Positions 44,376 to 52,135 of a stretch of 64,000 bases of DNA are shown in pieces. The translations under genes were made by a program, and so were the position numbers. The stretch lies in NCBI GenBank assembly GCA_900318835.1, contig ONLW01000012.1, forward strand, positions 1 through 64,000, given 5' to 3'. The first letter of the stretch is position 1. Each line of letters begins with the position of its first letter. Origin of the DNA: an uncultured Bacteroidales bacterium (GTDB lineage: Bacteria; Bacteroidota; Bacteroidia; Bacteroidales; P3). The notes under the pieces were generated by a model, which made no database searches, was not told where the DNA came from, and was given only the letters and a program-made list of their open reading frames with translations.

Positions 44376-44414
44376 TTGCAGGGTGGAGATTGGATGAGAT
44401 GAGGAAAAAATATT

Positions 44415-44444
44415 TTGCCATTCCATTCAATTTTCGTATCTTTG
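44415..44444 (+). promoter_or_regulatory. Promoter of the S46 peptidase gene
   Basis: TTG at 44415-44417, 19-base spacer, TATCTTTG at 44437-44444. Confidence 0.8.
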
Positions 44445-44469
44445 CATTTTAAAAATAAAATATAAAAAC

Positions 44470-46581
44470 ATGAAGAAACTACTCGCAATCTTAGTATTAT
44501 CAACCCTTTCGTTGCCTTCCTTCGCCGATGAGGGCATGTGGATTCCAATGCTACTGCAGCGCAACGAGGCCGCCATGCAGAAGGCTGGCATGCACATCTC
44601 GGCCCAAGACATCTACGACATCAACCATGCCTCGCTCAAGGATGCCATTCTCCTTTTCGGTGGTGGATGCACGGGCGAGTTGGTCAGCGACGAAGGTCTG
44701 CTGCTCACCAACCACCATTGTGGCTATAGCTACATCGTGAAACACAGTTCGGTGGAGCACGACTATCTGACCAATGGATTCTGGGCCATGAGCCGCGACC
44801 AGGAGATTCCCTGTCCCGGCCTCAGTGTGACGCGTCTGGTACGCATGGAGGATGTCACCGAGCAGGTTCTCGCGGGTGTCGACGACGAGACCACTGAGCC
44901 CGACCGCGAGAAGATTGTGGCCAAAAATATCGCTGCCATCACGGCCAAAGCTGTCGAAGGCACGCACTACAAGGCAATTATTAAACCGTTCTATTACGGC
45001 AATCAGTACTTCATGTATGTCAACGAGGTTTTCACCGACGTGCGTCTGGTGGGAGCTCCTCCGAGCAACATTGGCAAGTTCGGTGGCGACACCGACAACT
45101 GGATGTGGCCGCGCCACACGGGTGACTTCTCTATGTTCCGCGTCTATGCCAAGGATGGCAAGCCCGCCGACTTCAGTGAGGACAACACTCCCTACCGCCC
45201 GTTGAAGCACCTTGAGATTAGCCTCAAGGGCATTGACGAGGGCGACTTTACCTTCGTCTTCGGCTATCCCGGCACCACACGACGCTATGTGACGCACGAC
45301 GCTGTTGACCTGGCTGCCAATGTCGAGAACCCCGTGCGCATCGCTTTGCGCGACATCCGCCTGGCCCACTACAATGCCGCCATGCAGCAGTCGCCCGCTC
45401 AGCGCTTGAAATATGCCTCACGAGTGGCTTCCATCGCCAACGGCTGGAAGAAATGGCAGGGCGAGACCCTCGGCATCGAGCGTCTCCGTGGTGTGGAGCA
45501 GAAGATAGAGCAGGAAGAGACCTTCCGCCGTTGGGCCGAAGACAAGCCTGAATACCGCCATGTGCTTGACCAATTGGAGGACAACTACACCCGTCTGCGC
45601 GAGGTGGAGGTTGAGTGGACCTACTTCAACGAGGCTTTGCTGGCCAGCGACTTCATGAACCGCGCCATGCACCTGTGGCAGATTACCCGCAACAGCGACA
45701 CCGCCCTCGTGGCCAAAATGCGTGCCGATAGCAAGAAATACTTCGAAGACTTTGACAAGCACTCGCCCATCGACGAGGCTATCTTTGAGGAGACCTTCCT
45801 TTACATGTGGGAGCGTGGCTTCGCCTCGTTCCTGAATGCCAACCACTACCAGACCGATGCCGATGTGGAGGCCATGCTGAAGAAGACCTACCAGAAGTCG
45901 GTTCTCAACAATCCCCAAAAACTGACGAAGCTTCTCAATATGGAGCGCAGCAAAATGCTCAACGCCATCCGTAAAGATCCCGCTTTCGAGCTCTTCATGG
46001 AGGCTTACACCTTCTGCTACAGCGATAGCAAGCGTCAGACCTACAACCAAGCCGACGACAATATCCAGCGCCTCATGCGTACCTACATCAAGGGTATGAT
46101 GGAGCAGTACCCCGACTCGAACTTCTTCCCCGATGCCAACCTCACACTGCGCGTGGCCTACGGCCATGTCGAAGGCTTCAAGCCCAAGGATGCCACCTAT
46201 TACACCGCCTACTCTACCATCGAGGGTATCATGGAAAAGGAGAATCCACATGTCTATGACTACCGCGTGGAGCCCCGGCTCAAGGAACTTTGGCAGCATA
46301 AGGACTACGGTCAGTATGCCAACAAAAAAGGCGAGTTACCCGTAGCCTTCATCGCCACCAACCACACCACCGGCGGCAACAGTGGCTCTCCCGTGCTCAA
46401 CGCCGACGGCCAGCTCATCGGCATCAACTTCGACCGCTGCTGGGAGGGCACCATGAGCGACCTCCTCTTCGACCCCGCCTACTGTCGCAACATCTCGCTC
46501 GACATACGCTACTGCCTCTTCATCATTGACAAGTTCGCCGGTGCCCGCCACCTGGTCGACGAGATGACGCTGGTAAATTAA
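44470..46581 (+). CDS. S46 family dipeptidyl-peptidase (DPP11-like)
   Basis: 703 residues with a signal peptide (LLAILVLSTLSLPSFA). The catalytic triad is visible: His83 in LTNHHCGYSYI, Asp219 in WPRHTGDFSMFRVY, Ser638 in GGNSGSPVL. S46 enzymes are periplasmic dipeptidyl-peptidases that feed amino-acid fermentation in Bacteroidales. Arg656 in INFDRCWEGTMSD corresponds to the residue that, as I recall, marks DPP11 (Asp/Glu-preferring) rather than DPP7, so acidic specificity is inferred. The stop codon lies in AT-rich heptamers. A C25 peptidase gene follows in line. Confidence 0.93.
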   Translation: MKKLLAILVLSTLSLPSFADEGMWIPMLLQRNEAAMQKAGMHISAQDIYDINHASLKDAILLFGGGCTGELVSDEGLLLTNHHCGYSYIVKHSSVEHDYLTNGFWAMSRDQEIPCPGLSVTRLVRMEDVTEQVLAGVDDETTEPDREKIVAKNIAAITAKAVEGTHYKAIIKPFYYGNQYFMYVNEVFTDVRLVGAPPSNIGKFGGDTDNWMWPRHTGDFSMFRVYAKDGKPADFSEDNTPYRPLKHLEISLKGIDEGDFTFVFGYPGTTRRYVTHDAVDLAANVENPVRIALRDIRLAHYNAAMQQSPAQRLKYASRVASIANGWKKWQGETLGIERLRGVEQKIEQEETFRRWAEDKPEYRHVLDQLEDNYTRLREVEVEWTYFNEALLASDFMNRAMHLWQITRNSDTALVAKMRADSKKYFEDFDKHSPIDEAIFEETFLYMWERGFASFLNANHYQTDADVEAMLKKTYQKSVLNNPQKLTKLLNMERSKMLNAIRKDPAFELFMEAYTFCYSDSKRQTYNQADDNIQRLMRTYIKGMMEQYPDSNFFPDANLTLRVAYGHVEGFKPKDATYYTAYSTIEGIMEKENPHVYDYRVEPRLKELWQHKDYGQYANKKGELPVAFIATNHTTGGNSGSPVLNADGQLIGINFDRCWEGTMSDLLFDPAYCRNISLDIRYCLFIIDKFAGARHLVDEMTLVN

Positions 46582-46605
46582 GAATTAATATTAAGGAGGG
46601 GTGAA

Positions 46606-49600
46606 ATGAAACAACTCATCTTTTTCATAGGGCTTGTACTGTCTGTCGGCACCGTCTCGGCCCAGAAAGAAACCACCATCCGCATCCTCAACGATGACTA
46701 TTCCTCTTTGCGGATGGAAATTGCTACCGGCACCCTCACCGCTGGTGAAACCACCCTCAATATGGTGCCGTTCAGCACCCTCAACATCGAGGGTTGCATT
46801 CCCTCGTCCCTCATCGCCGAACCCACCCTGCCGGTGCTTTCGCGGATGATAGAGGTGCCTCTGTGCGAGGGTTTTGAGGTGGAAATCACGGATGCAGTCT
46901 ATGACACCGTCGACCTGCAGCTCCGACACCAGGTGGTTCCCGCACAGGCTCTGCGCAGCAAGAGCGACACCCTGTTTCACCCCATCCGCATGATTGAGGG
47001 CATCTATGATGCCAATAAGTTCTACGGCCAGTGTGAGGCTATGGTCGAGGCTGTGGGCATTGCCCGCGACCGTCGCCTGGCCCGCCTCCAGTTCTCGCCT
47101 GTGCGCTATAACCCTGTGAGTGGCCAGGTCATCGTCTGCCGTCACGCCACGGTGACGGTCCGCTACCAAGGGACCGACCGCAAAGCCACAGAGGAACTGT
47201 TCAACCGCTACTACTCGCCGACTTTCAACAATGGCGCCAATGCCATCAACAAGCTTTATCCCAAAGGCGTTCGCACTACTGCTCCCGTGCGCTACCTTAT
47301 TGTGGCCCACAGTATGTTCCGCAATATGCTCGACGGATTCGTCCAATGGAAACAGCGCAAAGGTTTCCGCACCGATATCGTCTACACCGACAACCCTGCC
47401 GTGGGCTCCGACACTACCTCCATCAGCAACTACATCAAGAGTCTCTATACCAATGCCACCGCTGCCGACCCTGCACCCACCTATGTGCTGTTGGTGGGCG
47501 ATGTGGAGCAGTTGCCGCCTTTCAACGCCCATGTCACTTCGCCAAGCAGCGCCCACGTCACCGACCTCTACTATATGACTTGGACTGTCGGCGACCATAT
47601 CCCCGACTGCCACTACGGCCGTTTCTCAGCGCAGAACGAGTCGCAGCTGGTGCCACAGATTGAGAAGACACTCATGTATGAACAGTACACTTTCGCCGAC
47701 CCGTCGTTCCTCGACCGTGCGGTGATGGTGGCTGGCGTCGACCGGGGCAATGATGACGACTACGGCTACACCCATGCCGACCCTACCATGGACTACGCCA
47801 TCACCAACTATGTCAACGGTGCACACGGTTGGAGCGATGTGCGCTACTTCAAAAACAATACCTCCATTGTGCCGCAAGGCGTCACCAATGTCACCGTGGC
47901 CAGCAATGCCAGCAGCATGTCGGACATTGTGCGCACTTACTACGACCAGGGCGCAGGTTTAATCAACTATAGCGCACACGGTAGCGCCACTAGCTGGGGC
48001 ACTCCCAACTTCACCACCTCGCATGTCAGCCAGATGACCAACAACCAGAAATTCGGCCTGATGATAGGCAACTGCTGCCTCACCAACAAGTTCGAGGAGA
48101 CTACCTGCCTTGGAGAAGCCCTCCTCCGCAAAAGCAACTATGCTGGCGCTGTGGGCTACATCGGTGGCAGCAACAGCACTTATTGGGGAGCTGACTTCTA
48201 CTGGGCCGTGGGTGTGCGCAGCAACATCAGCGATTCCATGTCTATGGCTTACAATGCCAACCACCTTGGTGTATACGACCGCACCTTCCACACCCACAAT
48301 GAGAACTTTTCCAACTGGTGCACCACCCTGGGTTCTATGGTGATGCAGGGTGACATGTCCGTTGAAGCATCGTCCACATACTCCGACTATAAACACTATT
48401 ACTGGGAGATCTATCACTTGATGGGCGACCCGTCAGTGATGCCTTACATGACGCAGGCCGACACGATGCCCGTGACGGTTGCGTCGTCGGTAACCTTCGG
48501 CACCACCACGCTGCCCTTAACAGTGGTCCCTAACGCCTATGTGGCTCTTGTCGACACCTCAAACTACACCCTGATTGCGGCCGCCTATGCCAATAACAAC
48601 GGCAGCGCTGTTCTGACACTGCCTGTGAACTTGACTATAGGAACCTATCTATTGGCCGTCTCGGCACAGCAATACCGCACTGCTTTCCGTCCTCTTCAGG
48701 TGTTCCAGCCTGTCGGTGCCTTCCCCATAGTCACCACTATCGTCCCGTCATCTCTCAATGCAGGCGATACTGTAGCTCTGACATTGCATATCGAGAACCG
48801 TGGCACCGAGACTGCCTACGCCATCGCCATTTTCCTCACCAGTGGCAATCCTCTGCTGACCCTTTCCTCCCCCACACTCCAAATCGACAGCCTGCCTATG
48901 GGTGCCGCTGTCGACCTCGCCTCAGTTGTCAGCGCTTACATCTCAGACAATGCTCCCGACAGCACTTTCGTTGACATCAGCGCTGTCGCTACCTGGACAG
49001 GCTCCGCCAATCTCGGAAGCAGTAACACCATACGCCTTTGGCTCCTCGCGCCGATACTCAGCATTTCTTTCTCAAACGACTATCCATCCCTGTTCCCTGG
49101 CACCTCCTCCACACTCATTGCCACCCTGCATAACAGTGGTAACGCACCTACACGCGTGTACGATTTGTCTTTCACCTCCCCTACCGCCATGCTCCCCATC
49201 AGTAACGTCTCGTCATTCTCTCTGGCCGCCAACAGTGACACTGCCATAGGCCTCTCCTTGCAGGCCGATGCCCAGTTGCCACAGGGTATCACTATTCCCG
49301 TAACATATCATTTCGGTTCCCTCAACGGAAACCTTCCCGTATATATCGGCCCCTCCTATGCCGAGAACTTCGAGGGAGACCAGATTCATCTTCCGGGGTT
49401 CGACAACAGTTCCATCCATCCTTGGTTCGTTACCACTCCCACCGCCTATGAAGGCATCCATAGCATACGCTCGGACGTAAACATGGACAACTACGACACC
49501 TCCGAGATGTCCTTCAGCCTCACTGTTGTCACCGCCGACAGCTGTAGTTTCTACTACAAGGTGTCGTCGGAAGAGAACTACGACAAATTCTTCTTCATCA

Positions 49601-50451
49601 TCGATGGCGAAGAACAGTTCGATGCCTCGGGCGAGACGGACTGGATTCGAGCCAGTTTCTTCCTCAACGCAGGACAACATACCCTGACTTTCCGTTACAT
49701 CAAGGATGTTAGCCGCAGCCTTGGTAGCGATTGCGCCTGGATTGACAACCTCGTGCTACCTCATGTGTCGCACTCCGTCACCTTCAGCCATGTTGATGGC
49801 TGTGTCGGTGCCCCGCTAACGGTGTTGGGAGATACCATCAACACCGACAATCCCGGCAATGGTGCCCGAACCGCCACCGCCACCGACGGTAGCGTAACCA
49901 TCGTCGACTACTCCATCAACGCCTCCATCCACTCTACCACAGAACTCATCGTCTGCGACACCCTGAACTGGAATGGTACGACATACACCTCCTCGACCTC
50001 TCTGCTCGACACATTGCCCTCGGTCTACGGCTGCGACAGCATCGTTGACATCACCCTCACGGTGAACCACTCCTCTGTGGGTGACACCCTTGAAGTGGCC
50101 ACCGCAGCCACCACCTATGAATGGTACGGCGCCGCCTATAGCACTTCTGGCACCTACCAGCAGGTGTTCACCAACAGCCAGGGATGCGACAGCACCATTA
50201 CCCTCCTACTCACCATCAATGGTACACAGGGCATTGCCGAAATACAATATTCGGGAATCACCATTTACCCCAATCCCACCACAGGCTTCGTGCAATTCTC
50301 CCAGCGTCTCGCCGAGGTAGTGATCTACGACGCTGTGGGCCGCGAATGTTTGCGCCAAAGCAACGTCAACCAACTCGACCTCACAGACCTCGCGCCTGGA
50401 ATCTACACCCTCCGTACAAACAGCCACGCCTATCGGATAGTGAAACAATAA
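46606..50451 (+). CDS. Gingipain-like C25 cysteine peptidase with T9SS sorting domain
   Basis: 1281 residues. A signal peptide (LIFFIGLVLSVGTVSAQ) and a propeptide-like region of about 220 residues precede the C25 catalytic domain (about 225-600). His458 in NYSAHGSATSWG and Cys491 in IGNCCLTNKF are spaced 33 apart, as in gingipain R (444/477). Ig-like, CARDB-like and jellyroll segments follow, and the end is a type A sorting domain (ITIYPNPTTGFVQF...LAPGIYTLRTNSHAYRIVKQ). It is exported by T9SS, a secreted or surface protease of unknown specificity. It is probably co-transcribed with the S46 peptidase gene 24 bases upstream. Confidence 0.92.
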   Translation: MKQLIFFIGLVLSVGTVSAQKETTIRILNDDYSSLRMEIATGTLTAGETTLNMVPFSTLNIEGCIPSSLIAEPTLPVLSRMIEVPLCEGFEVEITDAVYDTVDLQLRHQVVPAQALRSKSDTLFHPIRMIEGIYDANKFYGQCEAMVEAVGIARDRRLARLQFSPVRYNPVSGQVIVCRHATVTVRYQGTDRKATEELFNRYYSPTFNNGANAINKLYPKGVRTTAPVRYLIVAHSMFRNMLDGFVQWKQRKGFRTDIVYTDNPAVGSDTTSISNYIKSLYTNATAADPAPTYVLLVGDVEQLPPFNAHVTSPSSAHVTDLYYMTWTVGDHIPDCHYGRFSAQNESQLVPQIEKTLMYEQYTFADPSFLDRAVMVAGVDRGNDDDYGYTHADPTMDYAITNYVNGAHGWSDVRYFKNNTSIVPQGVTNVTVASNASSMSDIVRTYYDQGAGLINYSAHGSATSWGTPNFTTSHVSQMTNNQKFGLMIGNCCLTNKFEETTCLGEALLRKSNYAGAVGYIGGSNSTYWGADFYWAVGVRSNISDSMSMAYNANHLGVYDRTFHTHNENFSNWCTTLGSMVMQGDMSVEASSTYSDYKHYYWEIYHLMGDPSVMPYMTQADTMPVTVASSVTFGTTTLPLTVVPNAYVALVDTSNYTLIAAAYANNNGSAVLTLPVNLTIGTYLLAVSAQQYRTAFRPLQVFQPVGAFPIVTTIVPSSLNAGDTVALTLHIENRGTETAYAIAIFLTSGNPLLTLSSPTLQIDSLPMGAAVDLASVVSAYISDNAPDSTFVDISAVATWTGSANLGSSNTIRLWLLAPILSISFSNDYPSLFPGTSSTLIATLHNSGNAPTRVYDLSFTSPTAMLPISNVSSFSLAANSDTAIGLSLQADAQLPQGITIPVTYHFGSLNGNLPVYIGPSYAENFEGDQIHLPGFDNSSIHPWFVTTPTAYEGIHSIRSDVNMDNYDTSEMSFSLTVVTADSCSFYYKVSSEENYDKFFFIIDGEEQFDASGETDWIRASFFLNAGQHTLTFRYIKDVSRSLGSDCAWIDNLVLPHVSHSVTFSHVDGCVGAPLTVLGDTINTDNPGNGARTATATDGSVTIVDYSINASIHSTTELIVCDTLNWNGTTYTSSTSLLDTLPSVYGCDSIVDITLTVNHSSVGDTLEVATAATTYEWYGAAYSTSGTYQQVFTNSQGCDSTITLLLTINGTQGIAEIQYSGITIYPNPTTGFVQFSQRLAEVVIYDAVGRECLRQSNVNQLDLTDLAPGIYTLRTNSHAYRIVKQ

Positions 50452-50461
50452 ACTCACAAAT

Positions 50462-50494
50462 GAAAGCCGCCAACCTCATCGGTTGGCGGCTTTC
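50462..50494 (+). terminator. Terminator after the C25 peptidase gene
   Basis: A perfect 14-bp stem (50462-50475 with 50481-50494) with a TCATC loop. T-rich sequence on both outer sides suits either strand. Confidence 0.8.
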
Positions 50495-50545
50495 GTAATT
50501 GATAGCAGCAGTATTGTCTTAACTGCAGTCTAATTACCTATTCTA

Positions 50546-51493
50546 TCAAAGTAGTTTTTTCTTCAGGTTGAGAATCATGTCGTCCGTCATCTTCTCAAGG
50601 TCGTACTGGGGGTTCCAGCCCCACTCGTTGCGGGCGCAGCTGTCGTCCATATTGTCGGGCCAGGAGTCGGCAATGGCCTGCTTGATGGGCTCGGGCTCAT
50701 AGACCATTTCAAAGTTGGGGTAGCGTTTCTTGATGACCTCGTAGATAGTCTCAGGACCGAAGCTCATGGCAGTGACGTTGAAACTGTTGCGGTGCACCAG
50801 CTTGGTGGGGTCGGCCTCCATGATGTCGATCATGGCCTTCTGGGCATCGGGCATGTACATCATGTCCATAAGGGTGCCCTTCTTCAGTGGGCAGACGAAC
50901 TTCTCACCCTTGACGGCAGCGTAGTAAATCTCGACGGCGTAGTCGGTAGTGCCGCCGCCGGGGAGGGTCTGGTAACTGATGAGGCCCGGGAAGCGGACGC
51001 TGCGAGTGTCGACGCCGAAGCGGGTGAAGTAGTAGTCGCTCAGCAGCTCGCCGGTCACCTTGGTCACGCCGTAGATGGTGTTGGGGCGCTGAATGGTGTC
51101 CTGCGGAGTGTTGACATGAGGAGTCGAGGGACCGAAGGCACCGATGCTCGACGGCGTGAAGACGGCGCAACCGAACAAGCGGGCCACCTCAAGGCAGTTC
51201 ACAAGCGAGCCGATACCCACATTCCATCCCAGCATGGGGTTGAGTTCAGCGGTGGCGCTGAGGATAGCTGCCAGATTGTAGATGGTGTCGATGTTGTACT
51301 GCTTCACGGCAGTGGCAATCTGCATGATCTGAGTCGAATCGATGCGCTCCACGGGGCCACGCTCGTAAGGATCGCCCTTCAGCGGACGCAGGTCGCTGCA
51401 CACCACATTGTTGTCACCATAGATGTCTCTCAAATTACGTGTCAGCTCACTGCCAATCTGGCCGCCGGCACCGACGATAAGAATCTTTTTCAT
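50546..51493 (-). CDS. SDR-type L-threonine 3-dehydrogenase-like epimerase
   Basis: 315 residues from MKKILIVGAGGQIGSEL; the earlier Met at 51529 lies in a non-conserved extension. The NAD-binding GAGGQIG, a catalytic Ser/Thr region TPSSIGAFGPSTP, and YGVTK supplying Tyr and Lys identify an extended short-chain dehydrogenase. The sequence is close to the UDP-epimerase-like threonine dehydrogenases that oxidise threonine to 2-amino-3-ketobutyrate. Threonine as substrate is inferred from family resemblance. It has a minus-strand -7 box 80 bases upstream. Confidence 0.85.
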   Translation of the reverse strand: MKKILIVGAGGQIGSELTRNLRDIYGDNNVVCSDLRPLKGDPYERGPVERIDSTQIMQIATAVKQYNIDTIYNLAAILSATAELNPMLGWNVGIGSLVNCLEVARLFGCAVFTPSSIGAFGPSTPHVNTPQDTIQRPNTIYGVTKVTGELLSDYYFTRFGVDTRSVRFPGLISYQTLPGGGTTDYAVEIYYAAVKGEKFVCPLKKGTLMDMMYMPDAQKAMIDIMEADPTKLVHRNSFNVTAMSFGPETIYEVIKKRYPNFEMVYEPEPIKQAIADSWPDNMDDSCARNEWGWNPQYDLEKMTDDMILNLKKKLL

Positions 51494-51573
51494 TGTTATC
51501 CGAATTATTAATCTCTTTATAACAAACAATATATCATATCATTGCACCGCCTAGGGTGTCACAATAACGCCCA

Positions 51574-51581
51574 CAAAGATA
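51574..51581 (-). promoter_or_regulatory. -7 box of the threonine dehydrogenase-like gene
   Basis: Minus strand TATCTTTG; no TTG at the usual spacing. Confidence 0.6.
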
Positions 51582-51848
51582 CAAAATAAAATCAATACCA
51601 CACACATTTTTTTCTCACCATCTCCGGCCTGCTTCCGTATGGGACATGGCCAGCGTGTGACATGCTCGCGAGATCCACAGAAATGCCCTTGTCAGGGTAA
51701 CGAAAAACCTGCCGGTACAATAGTCCCTTCCCCATATTAGATTTTAACATTTTTTATGTTAACCCCACATTGCTATATCTACAATAGCCACCCATTTTTG
51801 TAGCAATCCACAATTTTCACACATAATGCATTGTACCTGATAGCAATA
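51582..51848. other. Intergenic region with small inverted repeats
   Basis: No gene is seen. TTAACAT/ATGTTAA (51744/51756) and ATTGCTA/TAGCAAT (51769/51801) are short dyads that could bind regulators. 51620-51720 is more G+C-rich and could be degraded coding sequence, but no family is recognisable. Confidence 0.4.
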
Positions 51849-51912
51849 AAACACTTACCAACTCCTTACCAACACCTAACCAACTCCTACCGCAGTAGGT
51901 GTTGATAGGGTT
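51849..51912 (+). repeat. 11-bp-phased palindromic array, copy G
   Basis: TACC/AACC units at 51856, 51867, 51878 and 51888. CAACTCCTAC (51882-51891) faces GTAGGTGTTG with one mismatch, and a mirrored TAGG follows at 51906. Confidence 0.7.
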
Positions 51913-52016
51913 GTCACAAGGTATTACAGTTTAACAGTTATTAACATTTTATATCGACTATATGTCAACCTGAAATGGTTCACGCTATAAATAGCTGGTG
52001 TGGTAATTTTTTTTTT

Positions 52017-52042
52017 CATGTCGGAAAAAAATTGTATTTTAG
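52017..52042 (+). promoter_or_regulatory. CATGT-type promoter of the PorE-like gene
   Basis: CATGT at 52017-52021, 13 bases including seven A, then TATTTTAG at 52035-52042, a one-base departure from the -7 consensus. The leader is about 90 bases. Confidence 0.55.
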
Positions 52043-52135
52043 CATTTTGAATTGGCGCATTAAATCAACCACAAAGGTCATTTAATGAGTTGATTGATAT
52101 ATTAATAGAAATAAAAAGAAAACTTGGATATATAT

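Noticed and set aside
45418-46299. 293-codon open frame on the minus strand
   Set aside because: It lies opposite the S46 peptidase, whose catalytic residues are all intact; composition is that of a shadow frame.
51611-51720. Decayed gene in the G+C-richer stretch
   Set aside because: No frame gives a recognisable protein segment; left as unexplained intergenic sequence.
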